Of a stretch of DNA of 64,000 bases, positions 8,568 to 17,863 are shown in pieces; the stretch's first letter is position 1, and each line of letters starts with the position of its first letter. This DNA is from Sediminibacterium sp. TEGAF015 (GTDB lineage Bacteria > Bacteroidota > Bacteroidia > Chitinophagales > Chitinophagaceae), in assembly GCF_025997995.1 (NCBI RefSeq), contig NZ_AP026683.1, positions 2,728,501 to 2,792,500 on the forward strand, given 5' to 3'. The notes below the pieces were generated by a model. It saw only the letters and a list, made by a program, of their open reading frames with translations, had not been told where the DNA came from and searched no databases. Position numbers and translations under genes: made by a program.

Positions 8568-11500
8568 ATGCGCCTTTTTTCTAAATATTGTACCCTCTTA
8601 TATTGTGTTTTTTGGATTTTTATTTTGCAGTCTTGCAATCAAGAAAAACCATTGTTTGTAAATATTGATCCTGCTGTTTCAGGCCTTCAGTTTTCCAACG
8701 ATATTGTAGAAAATAATCAGTTAAATGTACTCAACTACGAATATATATACAATGGAGGCGGTGTGGGTATTGGCGACTTTAATAATGATAGCTTACCTGA
8801 TATTTATTTTACAGGGAATCGGGTGGCCAATAAGTTGTTTCTGAATAAAGGGAATCTGAAGTTTGAAGACATTACTACCAAGGCGGGTGTAGCGGGTATG
8901 GGTAAATGGAATAAAGGCGTTAGTATTATTGATATTAATAATGATGGTTTATTGGATATTTATGTGTGTGCAGCCGTATTACCAGACAGCAATTCCAGAA
9001 AAAATATATTATATATTAATGAAGGGGTAGATAAAGGAACGGGTATTCCAATATTTAAAGACAGGGCTCCTGAATACGGACTTGACGATGCTTCTAATAC
9101 ACATATGGCCAATTTTTTTGACTATGATAATGATGGTGACCTAGACGTTTATTTATTGATTAATGATTTAGATGGCACTTATCCAAATGAGTTTAGGCCT
9201 ATTCGCAAAGACGGGAGCTGGCCCAATACCGATAAGCTCTTGCAAAATAATTACGATACAACGCTAAAGCATCCTGTATTTAAAGACGTTTCAAAACAGG
9301 CAGGTATACTAATTGAAGGACATGGATTGGGAATCAATATTACCGATATAAATAACGATGGTTGGAAGGATATTTATATCAGTAATGATTATCTCTCCAA
9401 CAATATACTTTATATCAATAATAAGAATGGAACTTTTACCGATCAGTGTGCATTGTATTTTAAGCATACAAGTAAAAATGCAATGGGCAACGATATTGCT
9501 GATATCAATAATGATGGTAAAGCGGATATTATTGAGACGGATATGATGCCGGCCGATAATTATCGACAGAAAATGATGCACTCTGATATAAGTTATCAGA
9601 CTTTTCAAAACAGTGATCGCTATGGATATATATATCAGTATCCTAGAAACACGCTGCAGTTAAATCAGGGTATGATACCGCAGGGATATGATTCAGTGAG
9701 CCGACCTGCTTTTAGTGAAATAGCCTATTATAGTGGAGTGGCTCATACAGACTGGAGTTGGGCGCCCTTATTAGCTGATTTTAATAATGATGGATGGAGA
9801 GATTTATTTGTAACCAATGGGTTACCCAAAGACATGTCCGATAAGGATTTCATGGCCTATCGACAAAACGCATATGCTGCTAGTTCATTGGACGAGGTGT
9901 TAAGACAAGTGCCAGAAGTTAAAATCAGTAATTACGTGTATCAAAATAATGGTGATTTAACTTTTACCGATATGACCCAAAAATGGGGAGTAGACTTTCC
10001 TACTTTTTCAGCTGGGATGGCTTATGCAGATTTAGACAGAGATGGCGATATGGATTTGGTAATTAATAATACCAATATGCCAGCAACGCTACTGGAAAAT
10101 AGATCACTTCAAGAAAATGAAACAGCTCATTATTTGAAAATAAAATTCAAAGGGAACAAAGATAATTTGATGGGATTGGGTGCTACCGTTCAGGTATTTG
10201 ATGGTAAAAGAAAGCAGGTAGCAGAAGTAAATCCCTATAGAGGGTATTTATCTAGTGTGGAATCAGGACTTCATTTTGGAATGGGTACCACCGAAAAAGT
10301 TGATTCAATTTTGATTGTATGGCCCGACCAAAAATCACAACTAATCAAAAATATACCAACCAATCAGCAGTTGATTTTGGATCATGCAAATGCAAAGGAA
10401 GATAGTGCAAGCAAAATATTGTTTCAAATCCCATCATTAATGCAGCATCAAGATTCGGCAAGTCATAGTATCATGACCGAGATAACTCAATCGGCTAATT
10501 TAAATTTTGGTTTTTCCGAAGTAGATTTTATTGATTTCGATATTCAGCGGATGTTATTGCATAAGCTAACCCAATACGGTCCGTCTTTAGCTGCAGGAGA
10601 TATTAATGGGGATGGATTAGACGATGTAGTAGTAGGAGGGGGTTCACCTTTTCATGCTTCCCTTTTTGTTCAGACACCACAGGGGAAATTTGTAAGAAAA
10701 TATTTGCCGGGATATCAGCAACCTCAGCTTCAGGATGATGCTGGTATCCTTTTATTTGATGCGGATAATGACAAAGATCTAGATATTTATATAGCGGCAG
10801 GAGGTGCTGAAAATCAGCCACAAACAAAAGCCTATGCAGACCATTTTTACCAGAATGATGGCAAAGGAAATTTCAAAGAATTAGAGGGGGTTATTCCTGA
10901 GAATTTAATTTCAAAGAGCTGCGTTGTGGCGAATGATTATGATCAGGATGGTGATATGGATTTATTTGTTGGGGGAAGGGTAACGCCTGGCAGGTATCCG
11001 TTGCCGCTAAGTAGTTTTATCTATCGAAACGATTCTAACAAAGAGGGGATCCGATTTACAGATGTAACAAAACAAATAGCCCCATCACTGGTAAATACAG
11101 GTATGGTAACGGCTGCTATATGGTCGGATATAAACAACGATGGTAAATCAGATTTATTTATAACCAAAGAATGGGGAGCACCCATGATTTTGCAAAACAA
11201 TGGAAAGCAGTTTATCCCTGTGGCTACATCACTTGATTCGGCAAAAGGTTGGTATAATAGTTTAGTTGCTGCAGATTTGGACAATGACGGCGATATGGAT
11301 TATTTGTTGGGTAATTTTGGAAAGAATGCTTTTCTAAAAGCATCTGCTGAGCGCCCTGTTTCAGTTTATGCAAAAGACTTTGATAATAATTTCAGCCTGG
11401 ATGTTATTTTTTCGCACTGGCAGATGGATAAAGTAAAAGGGCAATTCAAAGAAGTACCTGTTGCAGGAAGAGATGTATTATTAAGAGAAATGAGTTCCTA

Positions 11501-12167
11501 TAAAACACGATATCCTAATTATGCAAGTTATGCAAGTACCTCATTGCAAGAATTAATAACACCTGATCAATTGAAAGAGGCATTTATGGCATCGGTGAAT
11601 GAACTTCAGTCTTACTGGATAGAAAATAAAGGTGGCTTTGCATTTGAATCTCATCCTTTGCCAGCAGCTGCGCAAATGGCCCCTGTGTTTGGATTAGTAG
11701 CAACCGATGTAAATGGAGATGGCTTTACCGATATCATATTAAATGGGAACGATTATGGTATCTCTCCTTATTTAGGGCAACAAGATGCTTTAAATGGACT
11801 GGTTTTATTGAATACAGGTAAAAGATCTTTCAGAGAATTATCAATTATAGAAAGCGGATTCTACAGTCCTGCAAATGGGAAATCGCTAGTATTCTTAAAT
11901 GTGCAGAATAAGCCTTCAATTCTAACTGGTCAGAATCGGGATTTTCTTCGCATTTTTCAGTTGAATACTACTGCGTCAAGAATTATTTCTTTAGAGTCCA
12001 ATGAAACAGCAGCAGTTTTTTACTATAAAAATGGACAGGTGAGAAAAGAAGAATATTCTTATGGCCATGGATTCTTATCACAGTCCTCCCGATTTCTTAC
12101 CTTGAATGAGAAAGTGGATCATGTATTGATATACGCAAGCAAACAGGTTTCTAGGAAGATTAAATAG
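8568..12167 (+). CDS. CRTAC1-like giant lipoprotein: FG-GAP/VCBS repeats with central ASPIC/UnbV domain
   Basis: A 1199-residue predicted surface lipoprotein (signal ending LQSC). About 14 Asp-rich loops of the form DxNxDGxxD (for example DFNNDSLPD, DINNDGLLD, DLDRDGDMD, DINGDGLDD, DYDQDGDMD) mark FG-GAP/VCBS beta-propeller repeats that typically bind calcium. Seven lie in the first half. An ASPIC/UnbV-type segment at about residues 530-610 (GLGATVQVF ... VWPDQKS) divides them from a second set. The whole matches the bacterial CRTAC1-like family, whose biochemical role is not established. The haloperoxidase-type gene follows after 6 bases. Two paralogues with the same layout lie at 42270 and 45705. 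A role as a surface scaffold or carbohydrate binder is inference. Confidence 0.88.
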   Translation: MRLFSKYCTLLYCVFWIFILQSCNQEKPLFVNIDPAVSGLQFSNDIVENNQLNVLNYEYIYNGGGVGIGDFNNDSLPDIYFTGNRVANKLFLNKGNLKFEDITTKAGVAGMGKWNKGVSIIDINNDGLLDIYVCAAVLPDSNSRKNILYINEGVDKGTGIPIFKDRAPEYGLDDASNTHMANFFDYDNDGDLDVYLLINDLDGTYPNEFRPIRKDGSWPNTDKLLQNNYDTTLKHPVFKDVSKQAGILIEGHGLGINITDINNDGWKDIYISNDYLSNNILYINNKNGTFTDQCALYFKHTSKNAMGNDIADINNDGKADIIETDMMPADNYRQKMMHSDISYQTFQNSDRYGYIYQYPRNTLQLNQGMIPQGYDSVSRPAFSEIAYYSGVAHTDWSWAPLLADFNNDGWRDLFVTNGLPKDMSDKDFMAYRQNAYAASSLDEVLRQVPEVKISNYVYQNNGDLTFTDMTQKWGVDFPTFSAGMAYADLDRDGDMDLVINNTNMPATLLENRSLQENETAHYLKIKFKGNKDNLMGLGATVQVFDGKRKQVAEVNPYRGYLSSVESGLHFGMGTTEKVDSILIVWPDQKSQLIKNIPTNQQLILDHANAKEDSASKILFQIPSLMQHQDSASHSIMTEITQSANLNFGFSEVDFIDFDIQRMLLHKLTQYGPSLAAGDINGDGLDDVVVGGGSPFHASLFVQTPQGKFVRKYLPGYQQPQLQDDAGILLFDADNDKDLDIYIAAGGAENQPQTKAYADHFYQNDGKGNFKELEGVIPENLISKSCVVANDYDQDGDMDLFVGGRVTPGRYPLPLSSFIYRNDSNKEGIRFTDVTKQIAPSLVNTGMVTAAIWSDINNDGKSDLFITKEWGAPMILQNNGKQFIPVATSLDSAKGWYNSLVAADLDNDGDMDYLLGNFGKNAFLKASAERPVSVYAKDFDNNFSLDVIFSHWQMDKVKGQFKEVPVAGRDVLLREMSSYKTRYPNYASYASTSLQELITPDQLKEAFMASVNELQSYWIENKGGFAFESHPLPAAAQMAPVFGLVATDVNGDGFTDIILNGNDYGISPYLGQQDALNGLVLLNTGKRSFRELSIIESGFYSPANGKSLVFLNVQNKPSILTGQNRDFLRIFQLNTTASRIISLESNETAAVFYYKNGQVRKEEYSYGHGFLSQSSRFLTLNEKVDHVLIYASKQVSRKIK

Positions 12168-12173
12168 TATTCT

Positions 12174-13538
12174 ATGAGCAGTTTTACATTTATGAATGGT
12201 TCTTCATTTTTGAAATGTTATTCATTTCTGAAAAAGTTTCTATTATTTATATTCATTGCTTTGGTTTCTATGCTTGTTTCCTGTAAACAACAAAAGGTAA
12301 CTACCATAAAAGAAGATGATTTGTTGTATAACTGCGAGCAACAGTTAACCAATGTAATAGTACACGATATCAATAGTCCGCCTGTTGCAGCTAGAATGTA
12401 TGCTTATAGTAATTTGGCTTTTTATGAAGCAATTAGACCCGCGTATTCGAAGGCCAATTCATTTTTGCCGCATATGAAGGGATTTGACACTCTGGTAACT
12501 GATAACAATAAAAGGGCTAAAGTGCATTATCCATATGCAGCTGCACTTGCCTTTATGAATGTGGCAGAAGCCCTCGTTTTTTCAAAAGACAGTATTCGTG
12601 TTGTAAAAGATAGTTTACAAATACAATTTGATGGATTAGCGTCAGAAGTGATAGAACAATCAACTGCATGGGCAAACCAGGTTTCTTCTATAATTCTTAA
12701 AAGAGCTTCGGAAGATGGATACAAAATAACCAGGGGTATGCCTAAGTTCAGCGTATTTAAAGAGAAAGGAATCTGGCAGCAAACGCCTCCCGATTATGAA
12801 GAAGCCATTGAACCTAACTGGAGGTATATCAAGCCCTTACTAATGGACTCTGCTGCGCAGTTTAAACCAGTAAGACCACCCGCATACAATCTGAATAAGA
12901 ACAGCCAGTACTATAAAGAGTTGAATGAACTGTATCAGATGAGTATCACATTAACAGATGAGCAAAAGACAATTGCAAAATTCTGGGATGATAACCCTTT
13001 TGTTTCTGAGCATAAGGGGCATTTTACCTATGCAACAAAAAAGACAACACCGGTAGGTCACTGGATGGGTATAATTGGCATATTGGGAAAGCAATCTAAG
13101 TTGCCCCCAATTGAAATTGCCAAAGCGTATGCTATGGCTTCTGCAGCTGTGTTTGATGGATTTGTTTCTACCTGGGAAGAAAAGTTTACCAGTAAAACAG
13201 TCAGACCAATAACAGTTATCAGAGAACATATTGCTTCAGAATGGAATGCGTTTTTACAAACGCCGCCGTTTCCAGAATATACCAGTGGTCACAGTGTCAT
13301 TTCTGCTGCTGCCGCAACCGTATTAAGTAGTATTTTTGGAGAGCAAACACCATTCAGGGATACAGTTGAATTAAAGTATCTGGGAATGGAGCGCTCTTTT
13401 CCTTCTATCAATGCCGCAGCCAATGAAGTTAGTATCAGTAGAATGTACGGAGGGATCCATTATCGTTCAGCTGTAGAGAACGGCCAGAAACAGGGGCAGG
13501 CTATTGGAAATTATTTTATTCAAAAACTACAGAAATGA
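12174..13538 (+). CDS. Vanadium-dependent haloperoxidase-type PAP2 lipoprotein (copy A)
   Basis: A 454-residue protein with a signal ending LVSC, predicted lipoprotein. The vanadate/phosphate-binding signature of vanadium haloperoxidases and PAP2 phosphatases is intact: K337-x6-R344-P345, then T-S-G-H (His373, catalytic acid-base position), then S422-R423-x5-H429 (the His that would coordinate vanadate). A further segment, FWDDNPF ... PVGHWM, is shared with copy B at 50771. Such enzymes either oxidise halides with H2O2 or hydrolyse phosphate esters. The family is commonly annotated as vanadium-dependent haloperoxidase, but sequence alone does not separate the two activities. It is coupled to the FG-GAP lipoprotein upstream and overlaps the QueD-type gene downstream by 4 bases. 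Confidence 0.88.
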   Translation: MSSFTFMNGSSFLKCYSFLKKFLLFIFIALVSMLVSCKQQKVTTIKEDDLLYNCEQQLTNVIVHDINSPPVAARMYAYSNLAFYEAIRPAYSKANSFLPHMKGFDTLVTDNNKRAKVHYPYAAALAFMNVAEALVFSKDSIRVVKDSLQIQFDGLASEVIEQSTAWANQVSSIILKRASEDGYKITRGMPKFSVFKEKGIWQQTPPDYEEAIEPNWRYIKPLLMDSAAQFKPVRPPAYNLNKNSQYYKELNELYQMSITLTDEQKTIAKFWDDNPFVSEHKGHFTYATKKTTPVGHWMGIIGILGKQSKLPPIEIAKAYAMASAAVFDGFVSTWEEKFTSKTVRPITVIREHIASEWNAFLQTPPFPEYTSGHSVISAAAATVLSSIFGEQTPFRDTVELKYLGMERSFPSINAAANEVSISRMYGGIHYRSAVENGQKQGQAIGNYFIQKLQK

Positions 13539-13969
13539 TTCAGGTTACCAAAATTTTCAGGTTTGAAACTGCGCATGCCATTCATGGATACAACGGGCAT
13601 TGTAGAAATATACATGGCCACTCTTATGTGTTGCACGTAACAGTTGGATCAGATGCCGATGATGTGGCATACTTGCCAAAGCCTGGATTTGTGATTGACT
13701 TTAAAGACCTAAAAAAAATTGTGAATCAGATTATTGTTGACCAACTGGATCATCGGTTAATTTTATCCAATGATTTTCTGGCAGAACATCCTCATGCCGC
13801 TGCTTCCGAGAACCTCATTGTCTGGGAAATGGAACCAACTGCAGAAAATATACTCCTGTATATCCGCAATGTCTTACTCGCAGAATTACCCGCAGACATA
13901 CGATTGCGGAAATTGAAGATTTATGAAACGAGCGACTCTTATGCAGAGTGGGAAAGCAATGCTAGATAA
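13535..13969 (+). CDS. queD: 6-carboxytetrahydropterin synthase QueD / 6-pyruvoyl-tetrahydropterin synthase family
   Basis: A 144-residue T-fold enzyme. Zn ligands are visible as His14 (FETAH) and His27/His29 in C23-R-N-I-H-G-H. The CxxxHGH arrangement places the catalytic Cys23 as in QueD and PTPS. A downstream DHR segment (LDHRLIL) and the late Glu in YETSDSYAEW complete the active site. QueD converts 7,8-dihydroneopterin triphosphate to 6-carboxytetrahydropterin in queuosine biosynthesis. The start ATG overlaps the haloperoxidase-type stop (ATGA), so translation is coupled to an exported enzyme; this is odd because no other deazapurine or pterin gene is in the window. A PTPS-like rather than queuosine role cannot be excluded. 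Confidence 0.85.
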   Translation: MIQVTKIFRFETAHAIHGYNGHCRNIHGHSYVLHVTVGSDADDVAYLPKPGFVIDFKDLKKIVNQIIVDQLDHRLILSNDFLAEHPHAAASENLIVWEMEPTAENILLYIRNVLLAELPADIRLRKLKIYETSDSYAEWESNAR

Positions 13970-13996
13970 AAAATTATCCAACAATTAAAATTAGTA

Positions 13997-14049
13997 TTTT
14001 GAGTGTGCTGTTCTAATGACTAATTTAATTAGCGAATAAGTATCAGCAC
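13997..14049 (+). promoter_or_regulatory. Candidate promoter overlapped by nested inverted repeats, upstream of the GH109 operon
   Basis: TTTTG at 13997-14001 is followed after 19 bases by TAATTTAA at 14021-14028, a partial match to the Bacteroidetes -33/-7 promoter. The -7 region lies in a palindrome, CTAATT-t-AATTAG (14020-14032). Around it is a second pair of arms, GTGCTG (14005-14010) and CAGCAC (14044-14049), centred on nearly the same base. The symmetry suggests an operator for the glycosidase operon. The -7 box is imperfect, so confidence is modest. Confidence 0.4.
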
Positions 14050-14080
14050 ATTTCATTTAATTCCAAGTAACTCAAACACA

Positions 14081-15433
14081 ATGAATCGCAAAAGCTTCCT
14101 TCAAAAATCAGCCATGGCATCGGGTGCAATGGTATTATCGTCCAATATTTTGTCTGCCAAACCCTTGGCAAACAAAGTCAAAATAGTAATCATTGGAACA
14201 GGATTACGAGGACAAAACCATTTAGATCTTTTATTACGTAGAGACGATGTGGAATTGACAGCAATTTGCGATATCAATGACAGAATGCTCTCAACCGCAA
14301 AAGGTATGATTGAAAAGTCGGGAAAGAAAATGCCGAAAGTGTATACCGGGTCTCCAGTTATCTGGAAAGAAATGGTTGCTAAGGAAAAGCCTGACGGTGT
14401 AATAATAGCAACTCCCTGGGAACTGCATAAGGAAATGATTATTGGATCGCTGCAGGCAGGTATAAAATATGTAGGAACGGAAGTGATGCTTGGAACAACC
14501 TTGCAAGATCACTGGGATGTGGTAAAAGCTGCAGAACAATACAATGGCCAAGTTATGATGCTAGAAAATGTATGTTATCGCAGAGATGTGATGGCTGCAT
14601 TGCACATGGTAAGGCAAGGACTATTTGGTGAAATCATTCATTTGCAGGGTGGTTACCAGCATGATCTAAGAGAAGTCAAATTCAATGATGGGGTTAAGCC
14701 TTATGGTGGCGGTGTTGAGTTTGGGGAGAAAGGATTTTCAGAAGCAGCATGGAGAACCAACCATTCCGTATACAGAAACGGCGATTTATATCCCACCCAT
14801 GGAATTGGACCAATTGCACATTATATCAATATCAATCGAGGAAATCGATTTTTATCTCTTTGCTCATTTTCCTCCAAACCAAGAGGTTTGCACAATTATA
14901 TTGTTAAGAAGGGAGGGGAGTCTCATCCAAATGCGAAAGTCCAGTTTAAATTAGGTGATGTAGTTACAACATCTATTGATTGTAATAATGGTGAAACCAT
15001 TTTATTGCAGCATGATACCAATTTGCCCAGACCGTACTCATTGGGATTTAGGGTACAGGGCACAGAAGGTATCTGGATGGATTTGAATAAATCTCTTTAC
15101 ATAGAAGGCAAATCCCCGAAAGCGCATCAATGGGAATCTCAGACAGAATGGTTTAATAAATATGATCACCCGCTTTGGGTAAGATGGAGTAAAGAAACTG
15201 CTGGTGCAGGGCATGCTGGTATGGACTTTTTTGTAATTCATGCATTTGTTGAGTCAATAAAAAATCAGACACCTACGCCAATGGACGTGTACGATGCCGC
15301 TGCCTGGAGCGCCATCACTCCATTAAGTGAGCAATCAATAGAACTCGGAAATCAAACCGTGGAATTCCCTGATTTTACAGGAGGTCAATGGATGTATAGA
15401 AAACCTGTATTTGCATTAAATGACCAATATTAA
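14081..15433 (+). CDS. GH109-type NAD-dependent glycosidase (Gfo/Idh/MocA fold), probable alpha-N-acetylgalactosaminidase
   Basis: A 450-residue protein. The N terminus (NRKSFLQKSAMASGAMVLSS) resembles a Bacteroidetes Tat-type export signal, though with only one arginine. A Rossmann fold starts at about residue 33 (VKIVIIGTGLRGQNHL). Features typical of GH109 are ENVCYRRDVMAALHMVRQG, GGYQHDLRE and the YPTHGIGPIAHYININRG segment with the catalytic-region His; ordinary Gfo/Idh dehydrogenases lack these. GH109 enzymes cleave terminal alpha-GalNAc by an NAD-dependent redox mechanism. The stop overlaps the next start by one base. The downstream NahK-like kinase and fucosidase suggest dismantling of fucosylated, GalNAc-bearing glycans. 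GH109 members with other specificities are known, so the substrate is not certain. Confidence 0.85.
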   Translation: MNRKSFLQKSAMASGAMVLSSNILSAKPLANKVKIVIIGTGLRGQNHLDLLLRRDDVELTAICDINDRMLSTAKGMIEKSGKKMPKVYTGSPVIWKEMVAKEKPDGVIIATPWELHKEMIIGSLQAGIKYVGTEVMLGTTLQDHWDVVKAAEQYNGQVMMLENVCYRRDVMAALHMVRQGLFGEIIHLQGGYQHDLREVKFNDGVKPYGGGVEFGEKGFSEAAWRTNHSVYRNGDLYPTHGIGPIAHYININRGNRFLSLCSFSSKPRGLHNYIVKKGGESHPNAKVQFKLGDVVTTSIDCNNGETILLQHDTNLPRPYSLGFRVQGTEGIWMDLNKSLYIEGKSPKAHQWESQTEWFNKYDHPLWVRWSKETAGAGHAGMDFFVIHAFVESIKNQTPTPMDVYDAAAWSAITPLSEQSIELGNQTVEFPDFTGGQWMYRKPVFALNDQY

Positions 15434-16473
15434 TGGAAGCAGTCCTACAGAAATTTGGTATCCCTTCCGATGCGTTGATGATTCCAATCAATTCTGGAAT
15501 TATCAATAAAACCTGGAAAGTCTGTAGTGCTAAAGGCAATTATATACTGCAGCAAATCAATGACCATGTTTTTGCTAAACCAGAATTGATTCACAGTAAT
15601 ATAACAGCAATAGCAACGTATTTAAAAAAGAACTACAGCAATTATTTGTTTCCCGCACCCATTCAGAATATAGACGGAAATCCATTATTACAATTACCGG
15701 AGTTTGGCTATTTCAGGGTGTTCCCTTTTATTGAGGGCACACATACTATTGATGTTGTTGCCAATCCTAAACAAGCGTTTGAAGCAGCGGAACAGTTTGG
15801 CAGATTTTCAGCATATCTGGGTGGATTTAATTGCAGTCAACTCAAAGTTACCATTCCAGATTTCCATAATCTTAGCTATCGCTATCAACAATTTCAAGAA
15901 GCACTTACTGCAGGAAATCAGGAAAGAATTCACAATGAGAGAAATCTGATAGAGAAACTGATTAGGCTGAATTTTCTGGTAAAACAATATGATGCTATCA
16001 CAAATAATTCTTCATTTAAGAAGCGTGTAACGCATCATGATACCAAAATTAGCAATGTCCTTTTCAATGAGTACGACAATGCTGTTTGTATTATTGATTT
16101 AGATACAGTAATGCCCGGTTATTTCATTAGCGATGTGGGAGATATGATGCGAACTTATCTATGTGACGTATCTGAAAATGAGGAGGACATCAGCAAAGTG
16201 CATATAAGACCAGATTATTATTATGCTATTGTTGAAGGATATTATAAGGAAATGCAACATGAACTTACAGCCGAGGAAAAAAAGAATTTTTTCTTTGCAG
16301 GACAGTTCATGATTTATATGCAGGCCCTGCGTTTTTTAACAGATTATCTTAATAATGATATTTATTACCAGATTCAGTATCCAGCACACAATTTAGTGAG
16401 AGCTATCAATCAGGTTGTATTGCTCGAACGATTAATGGAATATGAGACTGAGTTTAAAAAAATGAAATTATGA
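15433..16473 (+). CDS. APH-fold sugar kinase, NahK-like (N-acetylhexosamine 1-kinase family)
   Basis: A 346-residue cytoplasmic phosphotransferase with an aminoglycoside-phosphotransferase fold. The catalytic loop is THHDTKISNVLF (catalytic Asp and metal-binding Asn), followed by the DFG-equivalent segment CIIDLDTVMPGYFISDVGDMMR. The D-L-D-T-V-M-P-G segment is characteristic of NahK-type kinases, which phosphorylate GlcNAc or GalNAc at C1. It starts on the stop codon of the GH109 gene and its own stop overlaps the fucosidase start (ATGA). I infer that it traps the amino sugar released by the GH109 enzyme. Homoserine- or choline-kinase-like functions share this fold, so the exact substrate is inferred from context. 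Confidence 0.8.
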   Translation: MEAVLQKFGIPSDALMIPINSGIINKTWKVCSAKGNYILQQINDHVFAKPELIHSNITAIATYLKKNYSNYLFPAPIQNIDGNPLLQLPEFGYFRVFPFIEGTHTIDVVANPKQAFEAAEQFGRFSAYLGGFNCSQLKVTIPDFHNLSYRYQQFQEALTAGNQERIHNERNLIEKLIRLNFLVKQYDAITNNSSFKKRVTHHDTKISNVLFNEYDNAVCIIDLDTVMPGYFISDVGDMMRTYLCDVSENEEDISKVHIRPDYYYAIVEGYYKEMQHELTAEEKKNFFFAGQFMIYMQALRFLTDYLNNDIYYQIQYPAHNLVRAINQVVLLERLMEYETEFKKMKL

Positions 16474-17825
16474 TACGTGCATTTCTTTTCTCGTTTCTCA
16501 TTTTTTCTGCATTCTCTTTATTGGCTCAGAGCAAGCAGGCTAATCAAATTGCACCTACCTATCAGCCAACTCTCGCTAATCTTCAAGCCAGAAATCAGTT
16601 CCAGAGCAATCGATTTGGATTGTTTGTTCACTGGGGAGTATCCAGTATGTTAGGAGCGGGCGAATGGGTAATGCAAAACCGTAACATCAAAGTGAAGGAT
16701 TATGTAAGACTGAAAGAAACTTTTTACCCAAGTCAGTTTAATGCCGAGGAATGGGTAACTGCTGCTAAAAATGCCGGTATGAAGTATATTGTTTTTATTA
16801 CCAGACACCATGATGGCTTTTCTAACTGGGATACCAAACAATCCGATTGGAAGATTACCAATACGCCTTATGGCAAAGATGTTTTAAAAATGCTGGCCGA
16901 AGAATGTAAGAAACAAGGTTTGCAGTTGGGACTATATTATTCTACGTTGGACTGGTTTAGGGAGGATTACCCATATTCTACTGGCAGAACCGGACAGGGT
17001 ACAGGTAGAAAGACCGGAGGCAATTATGATGCCTATTTGCAATTCATGAAAGCACAGTTGACAGAACTGCTTACCAATTATGGTGATATCATGTCAATCT
17101 GGTTTGATGGTCATTGGGATCAAACCAATCCAGAAGGATCAACTGACAGGTCTTCTAGAATTAACTGGAAGTATGAAGAAATATATTCTTTGATTCATCG
17201 CTTGCAGCCTCAGTGTTTAATTGGTAATAATCATCACCTGGATCCATTGCCTGGTGAAGATTTTCAGATGTTTGAAAAAGATTTGCCCGGACAGAATCAC
17301 ACTGGTCTGAGTTTTCAAAAACCCTCTGATCAATTGCCTTTGGAAACCTGTGAAACCATGAATAATTCATGGGGGTATAATATCACTGATCATGCCTATA
17401 AATCTACTAGACAAATCATCCATTATTTAGTAAAAGCAGCGTCGTTGAATACCAATTTATTGCTGAATGTAGGACCAATGCCCAATGGGAAAATACAGCC
17501 AGAGAATATTGATACACTTAAACAAGTGGGAGCTTGGATGGAAAAATTTGGATCAACTATTCGGGGTACTTATGGTAACATCCTTCCTGCACAAGAATGG
17601 GGGGTTATAACAGCAAAGGACAATAGCCATTTTGTTCATATTTTAGAAAGACATCAAAAGCCTTTTATTTTTATCCCACTTTCTGGAAAGCAATTGACCA
17701 AAGCCACTTTGTTTTCAAATGGTACACCCGTAAAGTTTAAGCAAGTCCCTGAAGGGGTGTTTTTGTATTTGGATGGAATCGTATTCGATACAATCGATAC
17801 GGTCGTTCAGCTAATTTGGCAATAA
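16470..17825 (+). CDS. GH29 alpha-L-fucosidase, exported
   Basis: A 451-residue protein with a signal peptide (MIRAFLFSFLIFSAFSLLAQ). The GH29 core begins RFGLFVHWGVSS and continues with YIVFITRHHDGFSNWD (the His-His substrate pocket) and IWFDGHWDQ, where Asp213 is the expected nucleophile. NTNLLLNVGPMPNGKI is also typical of the family. It removes terminal L-fucose from glycans in the periplasm. It overlaps the kinase gene by four bases and closes the GH109-kinase-fucosidase operon. No fucose catabolic genes are in the window, so released fucose must be handled elsewhere. It is convergent with the response-regulator gene at 17864. Confidence 0.95.
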   Translation: MIRAFLFSFLIFSAFSLLAQSKQANQIAPTYQPTLANLQARNQFQSNRFGLFVHWGVSSMLGAGEWVMQNRNIKVKDYVRLKETFYPSQFNAEEWVTAAKNAGMKYIVFITRHHDGFSNWDTKQSDWKITNTPYGKDVLKMLAEECKKQGLQLGLYYSTLDWFREDYPYSTGRTGQGTGRKTGGNYDAYLQFMKAQLTELLTNYGDIMSIWFDGHWDQTNPEGSTDRSSRINWKYEEIYSLIHRLQPQCLIGNNHHLDPLPGEDFQMFEKDLPGQNHTGLSFQKPSDQLPLETCETMNNSWGYNITDHAYKSTRQIIHYLVKAASLNTNLLLNVGPMPNGKIQPENIDTLKQVGAWMEKFGSTIRGTYGNILPAQEWGVITAKDNSHFVHILERHQKPFIFIPLSGKQLTKATLFSNGTPVKFKQVPEGVFLYLDGIVFDTIDTVVQLIWQ

Positions 17826-17863
17826 TTTCGCTTTGGCAATTGTGAAATCTTTTAAAGACTATT

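Noticed and set aside
14081..15433. Plain Gfo/Idh/MocA dehydrogenase
   Set aside because: The YRRDVM, GGYQHDLR and HGIGPIAHYININRG segments and the glycan context fit GH109 better than a simple oxidoreductase.
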